This document shows positions 54,058-64,000 of a stretch of 64,000 bases of DNA, one piece after another (position 1 is the first letter of the stretch; the number at the start of each line of letters is the position of its first letter). Under the pieces are notes generated by a model. That model was not told the origin of the DNA and did not search any database. It saw only the letters and a program-made list of their open reading frames with translations. The stretch comes from Macrothele yani. Lineage: Eukaryota; Arthropoda; Arachnida; Araneae; Macrothelidae. The position numbers were made by a program, and so were the translations under genes. Location of the stretch: positions 15,673,515 to 15,737,514 of the forward strand of contig CM077007.1 of the NCBI GenBank assembly GCA_039090855.1. Direction: 5' to 3'.

Positions 54058-54638
54058 CAGAGCCGGATTAAGGTGGGGTCTATAGGGGCCCACCATGATC
54101 AAGGGTCCAGAAGGCATGCCTGGAAAAGTAAGAGAGAGAGAGAGAGAGAAGGGTTTATAAATAAAAAAGTTTTACTTTTTTCTCGTATTATTTCCACTTG
54201 GTCAAAAACAGAGGCTGGAAGACGAACAGATTTCAAGGCAGTGACTCCCCAAAGGTAAAGATTTCATGTCACTGTGTACAGTGGGATCGGCGAGGAGTTT
54301 TCAGCTTTTTCACGTTATCAACCCACACCTGACAATTTGCACTTGGAACCGTCAATGGTCGAAGTCCCCTGAGGCAGCTCATTGCATAACAGAAACGATG
54401 CACTTAGAAAGGTCAATCATAGAAAATGCAAGACAGAATCTAGGAGTCGTAAGCTTTTAATTCATGCTCACGTGAGAACAATGAAAAATACAGTGACTTA
54501 TTATGAAAACTTTGCAGATGATTTAGTAGTTATAGTTTCGTGTTTTAACGGAGTTCATAATAATTGCCCGTCATAATTGCTTTCGGGCCACAGAGATGTC
54601 TTAGCCTAGGGGCCAACTAGGGTCTTAATCCGGCCCTG
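54058..54638. mobile_element. Short hAT-like non-autonomous element
   Basis: Ends CAGAGCCGGATTAAG and CTTAATCCGGCCCTG are complementary at all but one position. CTTTAAGG and CTTTAATA flank it (6 of 8 identical), fitting an aged 8-bp duplication. The 581 bp carry no transposase; a short (AG)n run lies at 54130. Confidence 0.82.
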
Positions 54639-55209
54639 CTTTAATACTGAAAAGCTAAGAGAGAACAAACTCGGAATTTACATAGAGAAAGAAACGAAAC
54701 ATAAAAGTTAAATTAGAGTATACGTCACATATATTTTTCGTCATATAAGCCACGGATAATCTGTTAAAAGAGTTATAAATTTAGGTTCTACTGATTATAC
54801 GCCGATGCAGATAATAATGCGGCTTTAAAAAAATGAAGTTTTTGCTGTACTTCAATTTTTAAAAAATACGCGTTGTAATTGTTAGGACAGCTCGTATATT
54901 TGGAGAAATACCAGAAATATGTTAATAACAGAAAAAAAGGAACGCAATATGAAGCTAGAAGCACATTTGGAAAGAGTTTTTTCTTTTTCACTTACGAGCA
55001 TTTTGAGAAAAAATACAATGCAACGAAAGTAATGCTATTTGCTCTTGCGTACGATCACGTGCTGTGGAATGCTCAGCATCACACACGCTGCAGGTCTAAC
55101 TATGGAGACTACGGAGATGCGATAATGCTGGAAAACTCATAATTTTTGCTCTTTATTCACTTGAAAGTAACAGAAAAGCCTTTAAAAATGAATTATTATT
55201 TTAATAAGA

Positions 55210-55760
55210 TGTAACGTGCTTGCACCGCAGGACGCACATGAGATAAAGGCTGATAGAAGCGAGAGCATAGTAGCTCATTTGGGAGAGCGACTTATTCCGG
55301 AATGAGGGGACCCGGGATCGATGCCCGGCGCTGATAAACTTGTACGTCATATTGGCGCCCAAACTTCCAGGATGACCCGGCTGTTAAGTTTCTCGCAATG
55401 ATGTGATATTCTTTCCACACGGCGAGACAGGAAAAATGAGAATCCCTTCTTCAGTGCTACGAAAAAATACATCAGCATGATGTTACGTTCCACACACCAA
55501 ATTGTCTGGGATTTCTCAAATGCACGTTCTTCATGGGATGACTGCCTACAGCGATAAATGGTCTCAGCTGACTCGTGGGCCATGTCTCAGGCCCCCTTTC
55601 GGGGGGGTGACGTGCCTGCACCGAAGGACGCAAATGAGATAAAGGCAGATAGCAGTGAGAGGACATGTTCTCGTAGCTCAGTTAGGAGAGTGACTTACTC
55701 CGGAGTGAGGGGAACTCGGTTTCGATGCCTGGCGCGGACAAACTTGTACGTTATAAAGAA
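55210..55760 (+). mobile_element. tRNA-derived repeat, family B, two diverged copies with linker
   Basis: Units at about 55210-55345 and 55604-55760 keep GGACGCA..GAGATAAAGGC, GTAGCTCA, CTTATTCCGGAATGAGGGG or ACTCCGGAGTGAGGGG, and a box B-like GGGATCGATGCCC. The linker GGCGCCCAAACTTCC..CCACACGGCGAGACAGG between them matches the other tandems. Both are older than the other copies. Confidence 0.78.
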
Positions 55761-56331
55761 GACGTTTCGCTCCCCCTTTTTTTTTGGACTGCTGGGACAT
55801 TCCGTGAATAACGACTTTTCTGTGCCAAATTATAGGAATCAATATAGCGGGTACGGATGATACGGCTATTTCTCCCCTGAGTTTCGCAGTCTGAGGATTG
55901 GTTCGTTGATTTGTGTTTATTGGCGCAAGGGATAAAAAGCGCCAAGTCCAATGATTTAAGTAACAGTGACAAAAACAGTATTAAAACGCCATCAGATATG
56001 ATGCCATAACACAGAACAATAAACGGTGTAAATGGCTGATAAAACAGTGACAAACTATGTAAAACGAAAAACATCGGTACCACGAAGAAACGAGAACACT
56101 GAAGATACATCACAATTATTGTTTAAAACGCGATTCCAGGTTTCCGAGTCATCTGGTAGAGTGGGTAAAACAAAATAACGAGCAGTCTGCGGATTATACA
56201 AAGGAATGTTCTTGCTTTTCCTGAATTTCATGATCTATGGACTATACGCCGCTCTGGAAAATGCGAAGGAAAATACAGTACATGACGATTCATGATTTGA
56301 AAGTATACTAGTAAAAATAAATTGTCTTACA

Positions 56332-56560
56332 ACCAAATCTTCGGAGTCACGGACTTTTTTATTGAGTATGTCGATAAAAAAGTCCGTGACTCCGAAGATT
56401 TGGTGACTCCAAAGACTAGTCTATGTCTCTCTCTATCTCTCTTTTTTATTGAGTATGTCGATAAAAAAGTCCGTGACTCCGAAGACTAGTCTATGTCTCT
56501 CTCTATCTTTCTTTTTTATTGAGTATGTTGACAAAAGTCCTTGACTCCGTGCTTTTTTAT
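56332..56560. repeat. Perfect 31-bp hairpin and its tandem partial copies
   Basis: 56332-56362 (starting ACCAAATCTTCGGAGTCACG) and 56374-56404 are exact reverse complements around an 11-base loop TGAGTATGTCG. The right half with loop is then repeated near 56440 and, less exactly, near 56509 and 56550, together with CTAGTCTATGTCTCTCTC, at about 70-85 bp period. Confidence 0.93.
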
Positions 56561-56590
56561 TGAGTATAATCGAGAAGATTTGACATCATA

Positions 56591-56880
56591 CAGGGTGTCC
56601 CACTCTCTACTTTACCCAAGTTTTTATTAATAATATTGTGAATAATTACAGTAATTGAATGATATTTGGTAAGAACATACCTTCATCCATGGAAAACAGG
56701 ACCATATCATAAGAGATGTTGAAAGTGTCTGCCCTGTGCATCGAGACAAGCTTGAACACGAGACAGCATGTTTCGAAAAGTTCGCGCCACTTGCTCCGGC
56801 GTAATCATTGCCACTACCTCACAGACATTGTTCTTCAATGCCTGTTGGCGCGCTCGTTGTGACCTTGGACGACGTGCATG
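56591..56880 (-). pseudogene. DD41D-type element end with transposase C-terminus
   Basis: CAGGGTGTCC next to TA at 56589 is a mariner-type terminus. On the minus strand the preceding coding reads RTFRNMLSRVQACLDAQGR then FQHLL and a stop, the same C-terminus as in 59250-59835. The element is cut off near 56880. Confidence 0.68.
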
Positions 56881-57872
56881 CCAAGTTCCTGATTCCCCGC
56901 GGTTATTTCAGCTGTGTCAAAGAATATCTAACTGAGAAGAAGTTAAGACTCGGCGAAACGTAACTAGCGCCGTTATGTCTTAAGAGTTGAAATGCAGTGC
57001 ACAGAAGCCAACATACAGGCTGATGCCGGAGCAGACTGCGCATGCGTGTTTCTGTTGACTTCAATTCTTTGGGTAAAGAACAGTCAGCCGAGCTATTCAC
57101 AGCACGTGATTGTTATCTTCTCAGTAGCATAATAACTTCGCAAATTGGATATGTTAGTTTTGTTACACCAATCGGGTTAGTTAAGGCTTTTGTTCGTTCT
57201 TCAGTTTTTCAGAAACATTTCCAGTAATGCCAAACACTAAGGAATGTCTGCATTTTGTACGCATCCTTAGGCCTAACTATAATATTTGCTAAAATTTTGT
57301 TTAAATAGTAATACTAATGTTATTGCATATTTTTCTCACCAAATAACGGGTGAGCGGGATATCAGAAAACAGCAGCAACAAGAAGAAGAAAAAAACTGCT
57401 CTAAGCAAATAGACATCAGATCGGAGGAAACCATCGTGGATCAAAGAAAAGCTTCACTGCCGTAATCCCTCTAACGTGTTTTGCTCCTGAATGTTAACTT
57501 TCCCGCAGAGCATATTATCTCTTAAGATGCGGTGGCGCTGTTGTCGCCTATTTTACGTTATCTCTATGAGAGTTGGCGTTCTTCACGCGAAGCTTTATAT
57601 TCTTTGGTTGTGAGTCGCGAGGCTGATCGTAAGCAGGGCTATAAAAGAGAGAAGGACTGGTCAATCGCTTTGTGAAACCAAATGCCAACACGGTCCTCAT
57701 GAGAGAGAGGCGGCGGGAGAGGGGGGGGCACTGTCTGCGTAGACATTTCCAGTTCTGCTGGGCTGTCATTGCGAGAAGAGTTTTCTAGTTTGCGCTTTAT
57801 TTCATCAAACTATAGATTAATTTACCGTTTGCGATATATATATTAGAGTACATGTAAAAATATTAATTGCGT

Positions 57873-58233
57873 GAATATCTAATAGCACACCTACTTACTG
57901 TATGCATGTATTAAATAGTTAATTTAGCTGCTTAAATAAAACCTACTTGCTGTATGCATGTATTAAATAGTTAGTTGAGCTGCTTAAGTAATCGATTTTT
58001 CATAATAGAGTCCAGTCTTCGACACTTGTTTATTTATTCTTTTAACAGCACTGGTTTGTTTAAAAAAAAGCAAGCAATACAATATTTTGTCCTTTCCGGT
58101 ACCTATGTTTATTCCGACACGTTGCAGCGGAACACGAAAACATTTGTTAAAAAAATAAAAAGGCTCACCGATTTAAGCAGCTAAACTAACTATTTAATAC
58201 ATGCATACAGTAAGTAGGTGTGCTAAGATATTC
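57873..58233. mobile_element. Terminal-inverted-repeat element without coding sequence (MITE or foldback)
   Basis: GAATATCTAATAGCACACCT with ACTTACTGTATGCATGTATT at the left end recurs inverted at the right end (58173-58233), giving about 60-bp inverted repeats. The left repeat is additionally duplicated in tandem at 57943-57992. No clear target duplication was seen, and the interior 180 bp is not coding. Confidence 0.75.
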
Positions 58234-58724
58234 TGATGCTGTGTCTAGCGTAAATGTATCATCTTTAAATTCTGAAGAAATAACGCAGAGGACCCAAAGA
58301 CACAGGGACAAAAATATGCTCAAAGTGCTTTCGAACAATTAAGTGAATTAAGCCCGAAGAAAATTAATCTAGATACTAAAGGGGAAACGAATGCTGGAAT
58401 ACGAAATGCGGAATAATTAGCAATGTAAAGACCACAGAATGCCGTAACTGCAATTTTTTTTCAAATCTGTAATGATAATTTAATGAAAAAAAAATATACT
58501 TAAGAAAGATCTCCAAACCAAAAGATAGAAAAAAAAATAGATATCGCAAAGTTTCTGTTCAACGGTCGAAAACATGGGCCACTTTTAGGAGATCCCTAAT
58601 TTCTGAAATACAGCAATTATAAGGCAGGATTCAAATACAAGTACTTTAGAAAAGAAAAGGCAAATTAATAACTTCGAAGAAATGTGACAACTACGTTCTC
58701 ACTATGACTCAGTTTCATATGCCC

Positions 58725-58908
58725 TGTAACGTACCAGGAGAGGAGATGTGACGTACCTGCCAGCAGGACGCACACGACAAAAGACAGATAGGAATCAGAA
58801 CAAATGTCCACGTAGCTTAATTGGTAGAGCAACTTATTCCGGAATGAGTGGACCCGGGTTCGAACCCCGCCGCGGATAAAAATGACGGAGAAATTCACTT
58901 CGTTATAG
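58725..58908 (+). mobile_element. tRNA-derived repeat, family B
   Basis: The unit TGTAACGTACCAGGAG (with an extra GAGGAG) through GTCCACGTAGCTTAATTGGT, GGGTTCGAACCCCG and the GACGGAGAAATTCACTTCGT tail is complete. Confidence 0.87.
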
Positions 58909-59125
58909 CCCCAATACTGTAATGTTGAAAACATATATTTTGTTTCTTTTAAATTACGATGATGACAGAGAGTTTAGTTCGTTCTCGTCCCCTTTACTCC
59001 AGGACTTCAGGACATAATTTTTTTGCCTTTTCCACTGATTAGTTCGCAGTTCCCGTGCGGCAGTGGCTTCAGAAGTAGCATGGTGGCTTTAGTAGCACCA
59101 TGCTACTACTGAAGGTGGTGGCTTG

Positions 59126-59166
59126 GTAGCATGGTGGTGGCTTCAGAGAAGCCACCACCATGCTAC
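59126..59166. repeat. 19-bp perfect hairpin, 3-base loop, in a repeat-rich patch
   Basis: GTAGCATGGTGGTGGCTTC and GAAGCCACCACCATGCTAC pair exactly around AGA. The motif GTAGCATGGTGG and its complement recur at 59077 and 59091-59110, so the patch 59040-59170 can fold in more than one way. Confidence 0.9.
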
Positions 59167-59249
59167 TGCTGCACATGACTACGTCATCTCCTCCCACTTC
59201 CGGCTTCAGGGGAGCTACCTCTAAGGGCCAGTATGCGTTAACGATGTCC

Positions 59250-59835
59250 TTCCGGTTAACTACAGCCGAGAGTGTGCTTCTTGTCCGTATTTCTTGGGAG
59301 AGCAAGTCGATAAAAAAGTGTCACTGTGAATTTCGTAAAAAATTCGGATGTCGGACACCAAGCAAACCGTGTATTCTGCAACTGGTTAATAAGCTGGAGA
59401 TCCATGTAACATTACATGATTTGCAAGGATGGCGCCGTCCAACCATGCAACAGGATGGAGCAACTCTCCATATATCACAGGTGCGTATGGCTAAAATTGA
59501 ATCATTCTTTGGAGATTGCGTGATTTCTAAAGGAAATTGAATCATTCTTTGAAGATCGCGTGATTTATAAAGGAATGTGGTCCCCCTCGATCTCCTGACC
59601 TGACACCCTCCGTTTTTTTTCTCTCGGGGTATCTCAAATCAGTGGTGTTTCAAAACAAACAGACAACCCTTGAGGCACTGAAGAACAACATCTGCGAGGC
59701 CGTAGCGGCGAGTACGCCGGAGCAACTGGCGCGAACATTCCAAAATATGAAGTCTCATGTTCAAGCCTGTCTCGATGCACAGGGTGGACACTTTCAACAT
59801 CTCTTATGATATGGTTCTGTTTTCCATGGATAAAG
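59250..59835 (+). pseudogene. DD41D-type transposase relic, C-terminal half
   Basis: In changing frames the + strand reads SIKKCHCEFRKKFGCRTPSK (HTH-like), PTMQQDGATLHISQVR (second catalytic Asp), then SFFLGYLKSVVFQNKQTTLE, EALKNNICEAVAAS and QNMKSHVQACLDAQGGH before a stop near 59808. A 26-bp segment (AATTGAATCATTCTTT...) is duplicated at 59495-59556. The DNA around the first Asp is missing. It is the same family as 56591-56880, in opposite orientation. Confidence 0.7.
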
Positions 59836-60183
59836 GTATGTTCTTACCAAACATCATTCAATTACAGTAATGATTCACGATATTATTAAATTTTACAATA
59901 GTACTTAACACTTTGAAATTTTGTTTATACGCTTCTTGCACTTATACGTTTTTAATGCCAGTCCCTAGAAAAACGTATAATCGAGGTTCCACCTTATTAA
60001 TTCGGGATCCAGTGATTGTAAAGAAGCATTTAAAGATTGAATGACTTGTTTTGCAAATGATATAGTTGTTGCCTATTATGCAATGAACGAAGAAAACTAA
60101 AACGCCAATTGTAACGACTTTTTAATTAATTGATAAACGTCTGCTATTTCATGATTTACCGTTATGCATGTTCATATTCTATG

Positions 60184-60650
60184 GACATCAACATTGGTCT
60201 TCCAAGATGATTCATATTCTAGAATGTTGAACCCATCAACATTGGTCTTCCAAGATGATTTTCGTAGAAGCTGTTGAACCCATAACATTGGACTTCCAAG
60301 ATAACTTTCGTAGAAGCTGTTGAACCAATAAGATTGGACTTCCAAGATGACTTTCGTAGAAGCTGTCGAAACCATAACATTGGACCAAGATGACTTTCGT
60401 AGAAGCTGTTGAACCCATAACATTGGACTTCCAAGATGACTTTCGTAGAAGCTGTTGAACCCATAACATTGGACTTCCAAGATGACTTTCGTAGAAGCTG
60501 TTGAACCCATAACATTGGACTTCCAAGATGACTTTCGTAGAAGCTGTTGAACCCATAACATTGGACTTCCAAGATGACTTTCGTAGAAGCTGTTGAACCC
60601 ATAACATTGGACTTCCAAGATGACTTTCGTAGAAGCTGTTGAACCCATTT
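60184..60650. repeat. 46-bp minisatellite, about 10 copies
   Basis: The unit contains CATTGGACTTCCAAGATGAC and TTTCGTAGAAGCTGTTGAAC. Ten CCAAGATGA occurrences are spaced 44-50 bp. The two leftmost units are more diverged (CATCAACATTGGTCTTCC) and one unit near 60384 lacks seven bases. Because 46 is not a multiple of 3 and the unit lacks minus-strand stops, all three minus frames stay open for over 120 codons; no evidence favours translation. Confidence 0.93.
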
Positions 60651-61059
60651 TTATCGATTGAAATGGATAAAGTAATGAACGCCTTTTACAAGCATTTTAC
60701 ATTTGTTTCTTTGTCGTGCATGGCTCATAAACTTTCCCGCTTTATGATATCCCCCAGCACCGCGCAATGTAGCTGCACCTCGTTTTTCATTCTGACAGTC
60801 CAAGGAATCGCAGATAAATTATGAAATTTCAAAACCAATTTTGTCGTGTTGCGCTCACAATGTCCTCTAGACAAGTGAAAACTTGATTCCTTATTTGCAA
60901 ATGTATAACACATTTTCATCAAATCCTATTACCATCTGTAAGAAACATGAACATTTTTATTACAACTGCTTTGAATGTATATTCTGATAATTAATATTTT
61001 ATACAAGGGTACCAGAATATCTTCACTCTAAGCAGAAATTATACTTCCAAAAGTTCTTA

Positions 61060-62045
61060 AAAAGCATCGAAACACACCGATGAGCCCACATTATGACCAC
61101 CTACCTAAAAAGCTGTAGGACCACATTTAGCCTGCAAAACAGCAGCCACTCGGCAAGGCATCGATTCGATGAGGTAGCGATAGGTATCCTGTGGTATCTG
61201 GTACCATAATGTCAACATCAGGACTTCCAGTTCCCATATATTTCGGGGTGGTGGTGAATTAGCGCGAACCGGCTCTTCCAAGTCGAACCACAAATGTTCG
61301 ATTGGGTTCATGTCAGGCAAATTTGGTGGCCAGACGCATTATCCTGTTGGTAACAGCCATCTCCAGCAGGGAACACAGTTGCCATTGATGGGTGAACTTG
61401 GTCAGCAACGATGTTGAGATACGTGACAGCTGTCAGGGATTGTGCTATTGGGATAATGGGGCATAAAGTGTCCCAAGAAAACATCGCTCACAGCATAACA
61501 CCGCTGCAGCAGGCCTGTTTCCGCCCAATGATGCATCCAAGTGGGTGCCATAACCTCCGTTGATTATTGGTGTATCCGCGCTCGGCTGTCTACGTGATGC
61601 ACCAGGAATCTTGATTCGTCTGACTAGGCAACTTTCTTCCAATCACCCACCGTCTAATCTCGACGATCTTGGGCCGTCAAGATTAGACGGTAGTCTTCGG
61701 CTACGCAGGACCATGCGCAGAAGGTTGAGATGAACTGTGTGCTGGGACACATTGCCCTGTCACCACTGTTGTAGCTGTGGGTGATTTGTCGCACTGTAGA
61801 CCTGCGATCGCTGTGAACAATGCGCGACAGTCTCAGCTCCTCTCTGGCATCAATGAGCTGCGGATGGCACATAGCTGGACGACAGTTCGTCGTTTGGCCA
61901 TCTGTGCACCACGTTTGATACGTACTTACTACAGCGGCACGTGAACAACACACAAGCCACGCCGTTCCGAGATCGTAGTTTCGAGGCGCAGTGCAATTAC
62001 AATTTTTTCCTTATCATACTCCGATAAATGGCAGCTTTTCCCATT
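61060..62045 (-). pseudogene. Tc1-type transposase relic
   Basis: Minus-strand pieces in order are CSRAAVVSTYQTWCTDGQT (first HTH), LSRIVHSDRRSTVRQITH, PTQFISTFCAWSC, then MPDMNPIEHLWFDLEEPV (Glu block) and IESMPCRVAAVLQAK at the C-terminus. GATGAGCCCACATTATGACCACC at 61079-61101 is a recognisable Tc1 terminus; the other end is unclear and meets the RTE copy at 62090. Stops and deletions abolish function. Confidence 0.8.
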
Positions 62046-62089
62046 CTGACTCCAAACACTCTGCTAACCGCAAGCCGGTCCTCTGATTG

Positions 62090-64000
62090 TATATCATCCT
62101 CATCATTATTGTCAACCATTATCAATCCACTGCTGGCCGAAGGTCTCTCCAAGCTTCTTCCACAACGGTCTGTCTTTTGCCAGTCTCCTCCATGTTACTC
62201 CCGCATACTTTCGAATTTCATCCACCCATCTCCCATGTGGTCTTCTTCTGGGTCTTTTACTGTCCCTTGGAATCCAATCTAAAATTTCGACTCTCCATCG
62301 ATGGTCTGTTCTTCTGGCAGTATGTCTAGCCCATTGCCATTTCAGGGAATTTACTCTGATCATGATGTCTTCCACTCTTGTCATTTTTCTGATCCACGAG
62401 TTCCTCTTCTTATCTCTCTTGCTTACACCAAGCAAGCAGTTCTCCATGCTTTTTTGAGTTGTCTGTAGTCTTTGTATGTCTCTTTTATTTCAGGTCCACA
62501 TCCCTGCACCATACCTAAGCACTGGAAGGATGCATTGATCAAACACTTTTCTTTTGAGACATAATGGCATATTACTTTTGAAAATTATGCTGTTTCTTCC
62601 AAAAGCTCTCCAGGCAAACTTTATACGCCGATTAGTTTCTTCATCAATGTGACCCTCACTTGATATCTGCTGTCCAAGATAAACGTACGTGTCTGTTATC
62701 TCCAGCTTTTCTCCATCAATCGATAAATCTTCACTTTTTTGTAAAAGCATTGTACATCACTTTTGTCTTCTGAAAGTTCATTTCTAATCCTACTTCTTTA
62801 CTTTTTGTCAGCAAGTTCCTGGATCATGCTTTGCAGCTCTGATGGGATAGTTGCAGAAATGACTATGTCATCAGCAAAACGAAGGTGAGTTAGATAATCT
62901 CCATTAATCTTTATCCTTTTGTTTTCCCAGTTCAGTGATTGAAAGACATTTTCCAATGTGGCATTAAAGAGCTTTGGAGATATGGTGTCACCTTGTCTCA
63001 ATCCCTTTCCAACTTTTATGTGTACTGTATTCTCAAAAAGCCGAATCTTTGCATTTGCATTTTCATAGATGTTATTAATAATATTAATGTATGCATCTTC
63101 AATACCGCAGGATTTCAAAGCCATTGTAACTGTTGATGGTTTCACTGAATCAAAGGCCTTTTCATAATCGATAAAATCCGTGCACAATGGCAGTTCGTAT
63201 TCCCTCGCTCTTTCAATTAGTTCTCTCAGTACGTGGATATGATCCATTGTGGTGTAGCCACTCCTGAATCCAGCTTGTTCTCTCGGTTGAGCCATGTCCA
63301 GTGTCACTTTCAAGCGGTGTGAAAGGACTTTAATGAAGATTTTATAAACCACTGATAGGAGGCTGATAGGTCTGTGGTTCCTGATATCCACAATGTCACC
63401 TTTTTTATGTAGCAGGATCATTGTAGCGTTGTTCCAATCTCAGGAATTTTCCCTTCATTAAGGCATTGAGTGAAATCTTGGGCGAGTACTGTTTCGATTT
63501 CTCCACTTGCTTCTTGTATGATGTCTACAGTAATTCCATCTTCTCCTGGAGCTTTTCCCCGCTTCATGTTCTTGATTGCATGTGAAACTTCTGCTGGGAG
63601 GACTGGAAGAACTCTGGTACTAGTGCCTTTCATGGTGTATGGAGTACATGTATCATCCCTTTCATATAATTTGGAGTAGAAATCTTTCACTTTTGTCAAA
63701 ATTTCGCCTCTATTTCTTGTTACAGAACCATCTTCTTTTCTGAGGGCTATAATCTGTTTTCTTCCCTTACTGAGATGTCCCTTTGCCATCTTTAGGCTTT
63801 GGTTGTTTTCAATTGCTTTGCTTACTAGTTCACTGTTAAATTTCCTTACGTCTTCAGTGATACTTTTTCGTACTTGCATAGCTCTATATATTCCAAATTG
63901 GAAGTCACATCTTCTTTAGTTGTCCTCATCTCTCTTCTTTTTTGCATCAACATTTTGGTTTTTCCTGATAATTTGTTCGTATGCAACTTGTTCTTAGACC
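62090..64000 (-). mobile_element. RTE retrotransposon copy D, running off the window
   Basis: The minus strand carries, from 64000 downwards, the linker, the reverse transcriptase (IDYEKAFDSV near 63170, GLRQGDTISP near 63000, RFADD near 62880) and the C-terminal WVDEIRKYAGV block, ending at a triplet tail around 62095. Frameshifts are visible near 63420 (after PE, one base lost), near 62800 (after ELADK) and near 62490, so it is a pseudogene. It is useful because it keeps the endonuclease-RT junction in frame, showing that copy B is frameshifted. Its 5' end is outside the window. Confidence 0.9.

Larger units (their letters stand above)
54639..57872. other. No host gene recognised
   Basis: Outside the family B repeats, the hairpin at 56332 and the DD41D end, no coding similarity is seen. 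A further TYMP exon (expected to start TASILSKK-like) was looked for and not found. Confidence 0.45.
58234..61059. other. No host gene recognised
   Basis: Repeats listed separately occupy 58725-58908, 59040-59170, 59250-59835 and 60184-60650; the rest is AT-rich without recognised content. Confidence 0.45.

Noticed and set aside
60172..60648. Long minus-strand frames of repeated GSTASTKVILEVQCYGFNS-type peptide
   Set aside because: They arise from the 46-bp minisatellite, are open in all three frames and have no flanking coding signals.

Overview
The window is animal nuclear DNA, most likely from an arthropod with a large, repeat-rich genome. Evidence for this is split coding exons with GT/AG boundaries, long AT-rich non-coding DNA, several tRNA-derived SINE families, RTE and Penelope-like retroelements, and many Tc1/mariner and hAT DNA transposons. 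The exact lineage cannot be fixed from the sequence; a chelicerate or a non-dipteran insect would fit. No bacterial-type operon, CRISPR array, rRNA gene or LTR retrotransposon was seen.

Only one host gene is recognised: thymidine phosphorylase (TYMP), on the + strand. Two exons are clear (48562-48764 and 49081-49309). A third, candidate 5' coding exon lies at 16022-16175, and its reading frame joins the 48562 exon exactly at the conserved QIG|AM junction. If this is right, a single intron of about 32.4 kb (16176-48561) holds about half of the window. The rest of the gene would lie downstream of 49309 and was not found before the window ends.

Layout. 1-16000: upstream DNA with SINEs, three decayed Tc1 elements (2686-4115, 9326-10055, 11430-13160), an RTE fragment (10369-10860) and inverted tRNA-Thr-type SINEs (7393-8145). 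16176-48561 (candidate TYMP intron): a mariner (16674-17701), a Tc1 fragment, a GVQW-type mariner, a SINE palindrome (19866-20400), Penelope-like and LINE fragments (28300-33134), and a very large inverted repeat (33745-43412). That repeat is made of about 270-bp tandem units and hosts nested Tc1, hAT, DD41D mariner and SINE insertions. A 2.46-kb hAT-like element with a perfect target duplication follows at 44452-46911. 49881-53065: a nearly complete RTE retrotransposon broken by one frameshift, followed by a rearranged second copy. 54058-64000: a small hAT, tRNA-type repeats, decayed DD41D elements, a perfect 31-bp hairpin, a 46-bp minisatellite, a Tc1 relic and another RTE copy running off the window end.

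The transposons form a datable nest: several insertions can be ordered because one lies within another and the target duplications are still readable. All calls were made by eye; boundaries given without a target duplication are approximate.
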